A stretch of 64,000 bases of DNA from Flavobacterium cheongpyeongense (GTDB lineage Bacteria > Bacteroidota > Bacteroidia > Flavobacteriales > Flavobacteriaceae). The notes beneath the pieces were generated by a model. The model did no database searches and had not been told where the DNA came from. It saw only the letters and a list, made by a program, of their open reading frames with translations. The stretch lies in the NCBI RefSeq assembly GCF_003202435.1, contig NZ_QJHK01000013.1, positions 88,129 through 152,128 of the forward strand. Reading direction: 5' to 3'. Positions 39,815 to 48,847 of the stretch are shown one piece after another. Made by a program: the position numbers and the translations under genes. Positions within the stretch are counted from its first letter, which is position 1, and each line of letters opens with the position of its first letter.

Positions 39815-42646
39815 TTATGGGTTGATTGTCCAGGATGCAAAATATTGCTGACCAATTAATCCTGCGCCAATTACCTGTGTATATTCTTTTCCTCCTATGT
39901 TGGATGCGCCTAATTTAAAAGTCGATTTTAATTTTGGCATTGCATAATTAATCTGTGCATCGATTACTGTGGCAGATTCAATTGTTCCGTCTGCAAAAGT
40001 CGATTGCCATTCATATTCGCTATTCCATCTTGCGCTGACATTAAAACCGAAATTTTTAAATAATTTTTCGTTTCCGATAGAGGCTTTAAATCTGTGTTTT
40101 GGAGTGTTAAAACCAGCTTCAAAACTAGGGTCTTTTGACTGGTCAAAATCAAATTGAGCGTAATTATAGTTTAATCCTAACTCAAAATCTGCGATTATTT
40201 TTTTAGACAAACCTACTCCAAATCCTAATGAATGAATTTCTACATTAGAATTTGTATATATTTGATACGCTCTGTATTCTCCATTTATCAGTCCACGTAC
40301 AGATTGAAATCCTCGGTCAGCTGTTCCTCCGGCTAGATTAGGGCTGTCCTGAGCTGTTCCGTAATAAGTAGAAACGACATTAAGGTTGCCTATAAAATCA
40401 TTGTAAATGTTGTAATACCCGTTAAGATCTATTGAAATATCTTCAAAAATGGAACGGTATCCCAATTCAAAAGCTTTTACTTGCTCTGGTTTTACGTAAT
40501 TAGCTCTTGTTTTCTTTAACAAGGCTGCCGCAGCGGTTGGATTAGTTCCAGCTAATGCGCTAAACGCTTCAACTGAACTTGCAAGATAGGAGTTGTTGTA
40601 AGCATCTTCTCCTGTCATAATTTTTGTTGAGTTATTGTCGTTATAGCTTTGACCTTCTGTACTTAAAGTAAAAGTTTCGCGAAATCTTGTGAGGTTATCA
40701 GGAGCGGATCCTATCAATACTGCTCGACCAATATTAAATCCAATATATTGATCCTGCGTGGTAGGATTTCTAAAACCGGTTTGGAAAGAGGCTCTGAAGT
40801 TGTGATTTTTCTTTTCACCTCCTGAATATACAAGAGATAATCTTGGCGAATAATTCCCATCAAAGTTTTTGGATTTATCATAACGAATAGAGCCTGTAAA
40901 CTTTAATCTGTCATCGAGAAATCTTTTTGTTAATTGTGTGTAAACACCATATTCGTTATAGTTGATTGGTCCATCTGCATCGGTGTATATTCTTCCATGA
41001 GAATTTAATTCGTACAGTCTGTAAGATCCTCCTACCTGAATTTCGGCAATTTTGATAAGGTCTTTAAAGTTGTAATTTGCATCAGAATGGTAAATTTTGG
41101 AGTTATCTACCAATTTTGATCCCGAAAGGACACTTTCATCTTCAATCACCTGATTGAAAGCGTTTTGAAATTCTGTTGTTCCTGGTAAAAAGCGCCCTGT
41201 ATCAGCGGTTGCTCTTGCAGTAGCGTGAGCCTGTTGAGGTGTCATGCCTCCTAAAGTCCCCTGTATGTATGCGCCTGCATATTGCCCAAACCAAGTGTTG
41301 TCATCTTTCCATTTTCTGTTTACGTTTATTCCTGTAAAAACCATATCATATGAGTGCCCTCCATCTTCTGTTGTCATATATCCTCTTAAGAAAAAGTTTT
41401 TTCCTTTAAATTCTAATTTATGCTGCTGCATAAAAAAATCGTTTAAGTAATATCTGTTGGCTCCCTGATAAACAGCGTTCCCAAAACCAAATTTACTTTG
41501 CCAGATAATTTCTAGTCTTTCGTCTCCAAAAGGTCTTCCATGAAAAGAAAAATCAATTTTAGTGTTACCAGCTTTGTTGTTTGTAAGGTCAATTTCATTA
41601 TATCCTGTTCTGCTCACATTACTGTTTGGTAAAAGATTTACCGCTCCAGCGGGTATTATACCAAGTGCCGCTAATCTTTGCCCGACCCCTTTAATGTTTG
41701 TAGTGGCTTCATCTCCATAAACGTTTACACCGTCATAATTTGGATTTGTTCTGTCGATTCCGGCAATTGTTTTGTCATTGTAATCAGTTGCATACCAATC
41801 TGTAGCCTGCATATATGTGAAATTGGCTTTAGCAGCAAAATATTTATTAAATGCGTGTGCGAATCTTATCCCGAAATCATAATAATTATTTGTTCCGGCA
41901 GCATCTTGTGAAGTCATTCCGTATTTAAAATAAGTCGAAACTCCTTGATTTGTAAATGGACTTTTGCTGTTCATAAACAGGATTCCGTTAAAAGCATTAG
42001 CTCCGTATAAGGCTGAAGAAGCTCCAGGTAGTAATTCAACACTCTGAACATCAATTTCTGATACTCCAATCATATTTCCTAAAACGAAATTTAATAGCGG
42101 TGATGAATTGTCCATTCCGTCAACTAATTGAAGGAAACGAGTATTGGCTACTGTTGCAAATCCTCTTGTATTAATTGATTTAAAAGACATACTGCTCGTA
42201 TTCATTTGTACTTCTTTTAAATTTTCGAGACCATCATAAAATGATGGGGAGGCAGTTTTTTTAATATCCTTAATACCCATTCTTTCGATAGTTACAGGAG
42301 ATTCTAATACACGTTCTGCTGTTCTGGATGCTGAAACTACTATTTCATCCAATTTGGTCTCTTCCTCTTTTAAAACTACACTTACATTTTGATTTGCAGA
42401 TGTAATGTTGACCGTTCTGGTTTCGAAGCCTACAGCAGATATTTTGATCGTAAAAGGAGGTTTTGATGCTGTACTCAATTTAAATGTGCCGTCAAAATCG
42501 GTAGAAGCCCCACTTGAACTTCCAACTACATTAACATTAGCTCCGGGAATAGATTGTTTGTTGCTGTCTGTTACAGAGCCTGTAACTATATTTTGCGAAA
42601 AAGTTAATCCGCTGATAAACAACATAATTAGTAAATACGCTCTCAT
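39815..42646 (-). CDS. TonB-dependent outer-membrane receptor with carboxypeptidase-like N domain
   Basis: A 943-residue beta-barrel receptor. Order: signal peptide (MRAYLLIMLFISGLTFSQ), a CarboxypepD_reg-like domain at residues 20-95 (VTGSVTDSNKQSIPGANVNV), the TonB box region DEIVVSASRTAERV near residue 105, the plug domain (about 115-240, with VELLPGASSALYGANAFNG), then the barrel to the C terminus. The ligand is unknown. It is larger than siderophore receptors and resembles SusC in having the extra N domain, but no SusD is next to it. The partner gene downstream is the SGNH hydrolase lipoprotein. Confidence 0.92.
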   Translation of the reverse strand: MRAYLLIMLFISGLTFSQNIVTGSVTDSNKQSIPGANVNVVGSSSGASTDFDGTFKLSTASKPPFTIKISAVGFETRTVNITSANQNVSVVLKEEETKLDEIVVSASRTAERVLESPVTIERMGIKDIKKTASPSFYDGLENLKEVQMNTSSMSFKSINTRGFATVANTRFLQLVDGMDNSSPLLNFVLGNMIGVSEIDVQSVELLPGASSALYGANAFNGILFMNSKSPFTNQGVSTYFKYGMTSQDAAGTNNYYDFGIRFAHAFNKYFAAKANFTYMQATDWYATDYNDKTIAGIDRTNPNYDGVNVYGDEATTNIKGVGQRLAALGIIPAGAVNLLPNSNVSRTGYNEIDLTNNKAGNTKIDFSFHGRPFGDERLEIIWQSKFGFGNAVYQGANRYYLNDFFMQQHKLEFKGKNFFLRGYMTTEDGGHSYDMVFTGINVNRKWKDDNTWFGQYAGAYIQGTLGGMTPQQAHATARATADTGRFLPGTTEFQNAFNQVIEDESVLSGSKLVDNSKIYHSDANYNFKDLIKIAEIQVGGSYRLYELNSHGRIYTDADGPINYNEYGVYTQLTKRFLDDRLKFTGSIRYDKSKNFDGNYSPRLSLVYSGGEKKNHNFRASFQTGFRNPTTQDQYIGFNIGRAVLIGSAPDNLTRFRETFTLSTEGQSYNDNNSTKIMTGEDAYNNSYLASSVEAFSALAGTNPTAAAALLKKTRANYVKPEQVKAFELGYRSIFEDISIDLNGYYNIYNDFIGNLNVVSTYYGTAQDSPNLAGGTADRGFQSVRGLINGEYRAYQIYTNSNVEIHSLGFGVGLSKKIIADFELGLNYNYAQFDFDQSKDPSFEAGFNTPKHRFKASIGNEKLFKNFGFNVSARWNSEYEWQSTFADGTIESATVIDAQINYAMPKLKSTFKLGASNIGGKEYTQVIGAGLIGQQYFASWTINP

Positions 42647-42892
42647 CTTTAGTTTTTTGGTTAGTTTATATAGCCAAAATACGAATAATTTTGATATTAA
42701 TAAAAAAACGTTAAAAAAAATTAATATTTATCATATTTTAATCGTTTATCTTAACTATTCTACAGGGCGATTTATTAAATTTAAATCAAGAAAGGTGTGT
42801 GATTGGAACAAAATAGTATGCATACATAATAATTTTAAGAAAAAAACTGCATTTATCTTAAAAATTCAATAAATAGTGAAAAAAATTACCAA

Positions 42893-42920
42893 TAAAAAAG
42901 CGGGATGTAAATCCCGCTTT
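42893..42920 (-). terminator. Terminator of the glmS operon
   Basis: Stem AAAGCGGGAT/ATCCCGCTTT with a 4-base loop; on the minus strand it is followed by TTTTTT. It begins 24 bases after the glmS stop codon. Confidence 0.88.
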
Positions 42921-42943
42921 GAATATTATGATTATTATATGTT

Positions 42944-44791
42944 TTATTCTACTGTAACCGATTTAGCAAGATTACGCGGCTGGTCAACATTACAACCTCT
43001 CATTACAGCAATGTGATAAGACAAAAGCTGTAAAGGGATTGTAGTAATTAATGGAGACAACGCATCTGAAGTTTCCGGAATTTCAATTACATAATCAGCT
43101 AATTCACGAACCTGAGTATCGCCTTTGGTAACAACGGCAATGATTTTACCGCTTCTGGATTTTATTTCCTGAATGTTACTAACAATTTTATCGTAATGGC
43201 CTTGTTTCGGGGCGATAACAATAACGGGCATTTGCTCATCAATTAAAGCTATTGGACCATGTTTCATTTCTGCAGCAGGATATCCTTCTGCATGAATATA
43301 AGATATTTCTTTTAATTTTAATGCACCTTCTAGGGCTACAGGAAAATTATAACCGCGTCCCAGATACAAACAGTTAGGAGCATCTTTAAAAGCTGCTGCA
43401 ATTTCTTTGGCTCTTTCGTTTGTGTCGAGGGCTTCTGCCACTTTTTCAGGAATTATTTCCAATTCTTGTAAAAAGGTGTGGAAGTCTGTGTTTGAAAGAG
43501 TTCCTTTCGCTTTTCCTAATCTTAAAGCGATCATAGTCAAAACTGTAATCTGGGTAGTGAAAGCTTTAGTAGAAGCTACTCCAATTTCAGGTCCTGCATG
43601 GGTGTAAGCACCGGCATGACTTTCTCTTGAAATTGATGATCCCACAACATTACAGACTCCAAATACAAAAGCGCCATTTTCTTTTGCTAATTTAATAGCG
43701 GCCATTGTATCAGCAGTTTCTCCTGACTGGGAAATAGCAATAACAACATCGTTATGATTAATGATAGGATTCCTGTATCTAAATTCTGAAGCATATTCTA
43801 CTTCAACAGGAATACGTGTGAATTCCTCAAAAATATATTCTGCCACCAAGCCAGCGTGCCATGACGTTCCACATGCAACGATAATAATCCTGTTTGCATT
43901 CAGGAATTTCTCAATATTGTCTTCAACACCCGCCATTTGTACAATTCCTTCATTTGCATGAAGTCTTCCTCTATAGGTGTCTTTGATGACGCTTGGCTGT
44001 TCATAAATCTCTTTCAGCATGAAATGATCGTAGCCTCCTTTTTCGATTTGCTCCAAATTCATCTGAAGTTCCTGAATATAAGGATCAACTAATGAATCAT
44101 CTTTTATTTTTCTTATTTTAAGAGGCTTATGTAATCTGATATTAGCCATTTCACCATCTTCCAGATAAATAGCATTTGATGTGTATTCTATAAATGGCGA
44201 AGCGTCAGAAGCAATAAAAAATTCATTTTCACCAACACCAATAGCTAAAGGACTTCCTAATCTCGCTGCGACAATTTCGTTAGGGTTTTTTTTGTCAAAG
44301 ACAGCTATTGCGTAGGCACCTACTACTTGATTTAAAGCGATTTGAACTGCTTTTCCAAGCTTTATATTTTCATTTTTTTGAACTTCCTCAATAAGATTTA
44401 CTAAAACTTCAGTATCTGTATCCGATTTAAAAGCATATCCTCGTTTGATCAACTCTTCTTTAAGTGGAGCGTAGTTTTCAATAATTCCATTGTGAATAAT
44501 AACTAATTCTCCTGAATTTGAAAGATGTGGATGAGAGTTTACATCGTTAGGTACTCCGTGAGTTGCCCAACGGGTGTGACCAATTCCAATAGATCCGTTA
44601 ATTGTGAAATCTGCTTTTGCTTTTTCCTCAAGATCCGAAACTTTCCCTTTGGTTTTGCAAACTTTAATATTTTCCTGATCGTATAACATTACGCCGGCAC
44701 TATCATATCCTCTGTATTCGAGGCGCTTTAATCCTTTGATAACAATAGGATAAGCCTCTCTGTGACCTATATATCCAACAATTCCACACAT
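42944..44791 (-). CDS. glmS: Glucosamine-6-phosphate synthase
   Basis: Makes glucosamine-6-phosphate from fructose-6-phosphate and glutamine, the entry to peptidoglycan and LPS amino sugars. The 615-residue protein has the glutaminase domain starting with the catalytic Cys (MCGIVGYIGHREAY, with C1 after Met removal) and RLEYRGYDSAG, then two SIS sugar-isomerase domains (ACGTSWHAG and ISQSGETADTMAA) and the C-terminal PRNLAKSVTVE. It is the last gene of an operon after the DUF4270 gene (11 bases). No glmS ribozyme is seen upstream, as expected outside Gram-positives. Confidence 0.97.
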   Translation of the reverse strand: MCGIVGYIGHREAYPIVIKGLKRLEYRGYDSAGVMLYDQENIKVCKTKGKVSDLEEKAKADFTINGSIGIGHTRWATHGVPNDVNSHPHLSNSGELVIIHNGIIENYAPLKEELIKRGYAFKSDTDTEVLVNLIEEVQKNENIKLGKAVQIALNQVVGAYAIAVFDKKNPNEIVAARLGSPLAIGVGENEFFIASDASPFIEYTSNAIYLEDGEMANIRLHKPLKIRKIKDDSLVDPYIQELQMNLEQIEKGGYDHFMLKEIYEQPSVIKDTYRGRLHANEGIVQMAGVEDNIEKFLNANRIIIVACGTSWHAGLVAEYIFEEFTRIPVEVEYASEFRYRNPIINHNDVVIAISQSGETADTMAAIKLAKENGAFVFGVCNVVGSSISRESHAGAYTHAGPEIGVASTKAFTTQITVLTMIALRLGKAKGTLSNTDFHTFLQELEIIPEKVAEALDTNERAKEIAAAFKDAPNCLYLGRGYNFPVALEGALKLKEISYIHAEGYPAAEMKHGPIALIDEQMPVIVIAPKQGHYDKIVSNIQEIKSRSGKIIAVVTKGDTQVRELADYVIEIPETSDALSPLITTIPLQLLSYHIAVMRGCNVDQPRNLAKSVTVE

Positions 44792-44802
44792 ATGTTATTT
44801 TT

Positions 44803-46530
44803 TTAATTTGGTTTCGTGTAGTAAATTTCAAGCTTTAATCTCTTAGCATCATCCTCAGGAAGATTGCTTCCGTACAATACTGTCCCTAAAGGGCTCATTA
44901 CTGATGCTGTCGGAACTTCAGTTATAAAGCTTTCATCATTAATTTTAGGCAAAAGTTTAGTTTTATCCAGCTTAGATGATGCAGTTATATTGATGTCTTC
45001 AGTAACCACTAAGCCAAGTTTTACATTGGCAACATCAGCGTTTTTAATCATATTTCGGATATGATTTGTAATTCTTATTTTGTAAGTTGTACCTCTCTTA
45101 CTTGTTGCATCTAAATTTATCATACCGTTAAAGACAACTCTAGATTTTTTAGGGTCACCATTAAGACTTGTAGTACGGTCTACAGTATAATCAGTAAGGA
45201 CAGTATTATTGGTTAAATCATATAAATAGATTCTGCCAGGTTCAGGTGCAACAGTTTTTGGGTCAGTTCCAATTAAGCTTGCCATTTTTTGCGAATCAAT
45301 AGTAAATACTAAATTAGCTTCATTAGCCAGCCATCTTTTAGAGGTAACATTGTTTCTGATTTCGTCTAATTCATCAGGTACACTATTTGGAGTATTTTCC
45401 CAATCTCCATTGTCCTTGTATCTTCCTAAGTCAGTTTTGTCAAAAAGTTCAATAACTGCCATTGATCCCTGACCTCCTTTTAAATATAATCTTTCGTCTG
45501 GCGTAACATCGTTTTCTGTAGCACTTGTGTAATAAGCATCAGATGCAGGACCGCTTCTTTCTTCTTTTAAAAGGCTTGTCGTATTTCCTGTTAAATTTAG
45601 AACCAAAGTCTTTGATTCCATTGTGTCAGCAGCATCAGTTGTTGAAGCAGTTTTGGCTTTATAAAAGATGTTTATTTTTCCCTCACTGAATTTTATCATT
45701 GCCATACTGGTTGTAATGCTTTCAGTTGATTTTTCTACTTTGAAGTAAAGTCCTCTAAAATAGTTTTTAAACACATCATCTGAAGCTAACTTGCTTGCTG
45801 GTGCATCAAATATTTTAGTTTTAAAAAAGTTTTTATCCAAATGCAGGCGCATTTCAGGTTTAATTCTTTTAATAACTTCTGCAGCAGTTTCTGTTTTTGG
45901 AGTTGTTTCTTTTATTTCTTTTGAATTAAAAAAGAATCCATTGTTTTCAGCAGAATTTGCTGAATTGTTTAATCTCGCTCCAAATACGCTAGTGTTAGTA
46001 GTAGCTTGTGTTTCGAAATCACTATTTCTGTCTGTATTGTAAAATTTACTTACATCATAATTGTTGGCATTGTAATTATTTAGGTAAATTCCTGATTCGT
46101 ATACGCTTAGCTTTATTTTTCCGGTTTCAAGACCATAGATAGAATCCAATTCATAAATTGTTTCTCCTTTATCTGTAATAGATTTGGCAGTGCTAAAATA
46201 AGGTATATTTAAAGTAACACTATCAATTACAACTCCTTCTCCAAGAGTTGGGGCATAAGATGACAAAGCTACCTGAGTATTAAAATTGGCTGTAGTTAAT
46301 CCAAAAACAGGATTATCATAAATACCCAATGCATTTATAGGTAAATTATTAGAAGCTACAGGAGTTACTTTTTGATTAAAAGCTGTAACACTATAATCTT
46401 CTGCTTCCAGATCAAAATTATTATCACCGATTAAATCATCACCAATGGAGTTGAAATCTTTATCACAGGAATAAAATACAGCAACTGCTGCTATTAAAAG
46501 AATTTTCTTAAAAAAAGAAGTATTGTACAT
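44803..46530 (-). CDS. DUF4270 lipoprotein
   Basis: A 575-residue lipoprotein of the DUF4270 family, found in Bacteroidota and of unknown function. The lipobox FYSC lies near residue 22 (hydrophobic KILLIAAVAVFYSC), followed by the typical DKDFNSIGDDLIG. The remainder is beta-rich, with SVTLNIPYFS and the C-terminal YGSNLPEDDAKRLKLEIYY. It lies 21 bases downstream of the half-GlgA gene and 11 bases upstream of glmS, in one operon. The gene order suggests a link to envelope sugar supply, which is inference. Confidence 0.9.
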   Translation of the reverse strand: MYNTSFFKKILLIAAVAVFYSCDKDFNSIGDDLIGDNNFDLEAEDYSVTAFNQKVTPVASNNLPINALGIYDNPVFGLTTANFNTQVALSSYAPTLGEGVVIDSVTLNIPYFSTAKSITDKGETIYELDSIYGLETGKIKLSVYESGIYLNNYNANNYDVSKFYNTDRNSDFETQATTNTSVFGARLNNSANSAENNGFFFNSKEIKETTPKTETAAEVIKRIKPEMRLHLDKNFFKTKIFDAPASKLASDDVFKNYFRGLYFKVEKSTESITTSMAMIKFSEGKINIFYKAKTASTTDAADTMESKTLVLNLTGNTTSLLKEERSGPASDAYYTSATENDVTPDERLYLKGGQGSMAVIELFDKTDLGRYKDNGDWENTPNSVPDELDEIRNNVTSKRWLANEANLVFTIDSQKMASLIGTDPKTVAPEPGRIYLYDLTNNTVLTDYTVDRTTSLNGDPKKSRVVFNGMINLDATSKRGTTYKIRITNHIRNMIKNADVANVKLGLVVTEDINITASSKLDKTKLLPKINDESFITEVPTASVMSPLGTVLYGSNLPEDDAKRLKLEIYYTKPN

Positions 46531-46551
46531 GTTTTGTAATAATGTTAAAAT

Positions 46552-47358
46552 TTAAAGCCCCATAGTTCTGTAGAAATTTGTATACGCTTCTGCGAATGCA
46601 TCTTTCGTGGCGAAAGGTAAAAAAGGTTTTCCTGAAGATTCTATAAATTTTGTTAAACTTGGAGATACGTTTTCAGAAGCAATGATAACTGCATCAGAAT
46701 GTAAAATGCTTGCTTTTAGAATATTTTCGTAATTTGGAGTTTCTAAATCTGCGATGTTCTCATGTGGGACACCATCAAATTTTACTTTGTTGATCATTTC
46801 TAAATCCAGATTTTCATCAAAAGACTGTCCGTAAACTGAGGTCACAATTTTAGTTTCAGAAAATAAAGCTTCATTTTTATAATAATGTTTCATATATATG
46901 GGCAGCATAGCAGCCAGCCAGCCATGTACGTGAATGATATCCGGAACCCAGTTTAATTTTTTTACTGTTTCAACCACACCTTTTGCAAAGAATATTGCTC
47001 TTTCATCATTGTCAGGATACAAAACACCTTCTTCATCAGCAAAAGTTGCTTTTCTTTTAAAATATTCATCGTTATCAATAAAATAGACCTGAATTCTTTC
47101 TTTCGGAATTGATGCTACTTTAATAATCAAAGGCATATCTAAGTCGTTCACTACCAAATTCATCCCTGAAAGTCTGATTACTTCGTGTAACTGATGTCTT
47201 CTTTCGTTTATGTTTCCATATCTTGGCATGAAAATTCTTATTTGTCCCCCCTGATCATTTATCATTTTGGGAACATCGTAAGACATTAAAGAAACCTCAT
47301 TTTCAGCCAAATAAGGCACGACTTCAGATGATACATATAATATCCTCTTCTCTTTCAT
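46552..47358 (-). CDS. Glycogen/starch synthase-like protein, N-terminal half only
   Basis: A 268-residue protein similar to the N-terminal Rossmann domain of GT5 glycogen synthase: ILYVSSEVVPYLAENEVSLM, IRIFMPRYGNINERR, and DIIHVHGWLAAMLPIYMK near residue 140. True GlgA has about 480 residues, so the C-terminal catalytic half is missing. The ADP-glucose-binding KTGGL that follows the EVxP motif in GlgA is replaced by LAENEV. Catalysis as a glycogen synthase is therefore unlikely. It leads the operon with DUF4270 and glmS. A promoter box is at 47397-47404. Current databases often call such proteins glycogen synthase; that name should not be trusted here. Confidence 0.85.
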   Translation of the reverse strand: MKEKRILYVSSEVVPYLAENEVSLMSYDVPKMINDQGGQIRIFMPRYGNINERRHQLHEVIRLSGMNLVVNDLDMPLIIKVASIPKERIQVYFIDNDEYFKRKATFADEEGVLYPDNDERAIFFAKGVVETVKKLNWVPDIIHVHGWLAAMLPIYMKHYYKNEALFSETKIVTSVYGQSFDENLDLEMINKVKFDGVPHENIADLETPNYENILKASILHSDAVIIASENVSPSLTKFIESSGKPFLPFATKDAFAEAYTNFYRTMGL

Positions 47359-47396
47359 AATAGTATTTTACTTAATTTTTGGTAATAAAAACGTTG

Positions 47397-47404
47397 CAAA
47401 ATTA
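47397..47404 (-). promoter_or_regulatory. -7 box of the half-GlgA/DUF4270/glmS operon
   Basis: Minus strand TAATTTTG, exact TAnnTTTG, about 38 bases before the ATG at 47358. Confidence 0.6.
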
Positions 47405-47435
47405 CAAAATTTTATGCAGTTTCTAACTAATATAT

Positions 47436-47443
47436 TATGTTTG
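47436..47443 (+). promoter_or_regulatory. -7 box of the panC promoter
   Basis: TATGTTTG, exact TAnnTTTG, 23 bases before the ATG at 47467. It covers the earlier ATG at 47437, which can therefore not be the start codon of this transcript. Confidence 0.6.
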
Positions 47444-47466
47444 CACTAAATTTTAATAATACTGCC

Positions 47467-48315
47467 ATGCATATTTTCTACGGAAAAGTAGCCCTGATAG
47501 CCTATTTAAAAACTATCAAAACAACAAATTCGACTATAGGGTTTGTACCAACGATGGGCGCTTTACACCAAGGGCATCTGGCTTTAATGCAACGTTCGCT
47601 TAAAGAAAATGATGATACAGTTGTGAGTATATTTGTGAATCCTACACAATTTAATAATAAAGAGGATCTCGAAAAATATCCCCGTACACTTGAAGAGGAT
47701 GTCAAAAAGATGCGTGGTTTAAGTGATAAAATAATTTTATATGCTCCATCAGTAGATGATATTTATGAAGGAAAAACAATGTCACAATCCTTTGATTTTG
47801 ATGGGTTAGAAAATCAAATGGAAGGAAAATTCCGACCAGGGCATTTTAATGGTGTCGGAACTATTGTCAAAAGGTTGTTTGAAATTGTTTCGCCAACAAA
47901 TGCTTATTTTGGGGAGAAAGATTTTCAGCAGTTACAGATCGTAAAAAAAATGGTCGAAAAGAATCATCTGCCGGTTCATGTAGTGGGCTGTCCTATTTTT
48001 AGAGAGGAAAACCAATTAGCAATGAGTTCCAGAAATGAACGTTTGACTCCTGAAGAGCGAAAAGAAGCGGCTATTATTTATAAAACCTTAACTGAGGCTA
48101 AAGAAGTATTCTGTACAAAAGGGCCTCAGGAAACCATCGAATTTGTAGAAAATTCTTTTAAAGACAATGAAAGATTTGACCTCGAATATTTTGTAATTGC
48201 TGATGAATCGACATTATTACCAATAGAGCATAAAATTAATGACAAAAAATACCGTGCATTTATAGCGGTATTTGTTAATTCTATAAGGCTGATTGATACC
48301 ATTTCATTAAATTAA
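47467..48315 (+). CDS. panC: Pantothenate synthetase
   Basis: Joins pantoate and beta-alanine with ATP in pantothenate (CoA) synthesis. The 282-residue product shows VPTMGALHQGHLALMQRS (the HxGH nucleotide motif), VSIFVNPTQFNNKEDLEKYP, the GEKDFQQLQIVKKMV block (KxxD/QQ) and MSSRNERLTPEERK (the KMSKS counterpart). The start at 47467 is supported by the promoter box at 47436-47443. panD follows after 14 bases, so panC and panD form an operon. Confidence 0.96.
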   Translation: MHIFYGKVALIAYLKTIKTTNSTIGFVPTMGALHQGHLALMQRSLKENDDTVVSIFVNPTQFNNKEDLEKYPRTLEEDVKKMRGLSDKIILYAPSVDDIYEGKTMSQSFDFDGLENQMEGKFRPGHFNGVGTIVKRLFEIVSPTNAYFGEKDFQQLQIVKKMVEKNHLPVHVVGCPIFREENQLAMSSRNERLTPEERKEAAIIYKTLTEAKEVFCTKGPQETIEFVENSFKDNERFDLEYFVIADESTLLPIEHKINDKKYRAFIAVFVNSIRLIDTISLN

Positions 48316-48329
48316 TTTACCTTTGCAAC

Positions 48330-48680
48330 ATGCAAATTCAAGTTATAAAATCAAAAATTCATCGTGTTAAAGTAACCGGAGCCGATTTAAATTATATTGG
48401 CAGTATCACTATCGATGAAACTTTACTGGACGCCTCAAATATTATTGAAGGTGAAAAAGTATCTATTGTAAATATCAATAACGGAGAACGTTTTGAAACT
48501 TATGCTATTAAAGGTGAGAGAAATTCTGGCGAAATTACCCTGAATGGACCCGCAGCCAGAAAAGTACAAAAAGACGATATTATTATCATTATTTCATATG
48601 CAACTCTGGAATTTGAAGAAGCAAAAACCTTCAAACCGTGGATCGTTTTTCCTAATGAAAATGATAATTCGCTAACCTAA
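48330..48680 (+). CDS. panD: Aspartate 1-decarboxylase
   Basis: Makes beta-alanine from aspartate, feeding PanC next door. The 116-residue precursor has the self-cleavage site YIGSITID, where cutting before the Ser of GS creates the pyruvoyl group. Other family blocks are VTGADLNY, the ERFETYAIKG segment with the substrate-binding Arg/Tyr, and GEITLNGPAARKVQKDDIIII. Length is normal (about 115-127). Confidence 0.96.
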   Translation: MQIQVIKSKIHRVKVTGADLNYIGSITIDETLLDASNIIEGEKVSIVNINNGERFETYAIKGERNSGEITLNGPAARKVQKDDIIIIISYATLEFEEAKTFKPWIVFPNENDNSLT

Positions 48681-48847
48681 ATTTCTTAAGTTTTATTTAT
48701 GCTTAATTGTTTGTCAAATTCATTTTGAACAAGCTGTTTTCTTTTGTCTTAAATTTCTTTTCTTTTTAAAAACTCTCTTTAACAAAAAAGCAAATAAAGT
48801 ACTATATTGCCATCTCATTTTTTAATACTTTTTAATTCTCCCCAATC

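Noticed and set aside
44792..44802. Possible glmS ribozyme in front of glmS.
   Set aside because: Only 11 bases separate glmS from the DUF4270 gene, so there is no room for the ribozyme.
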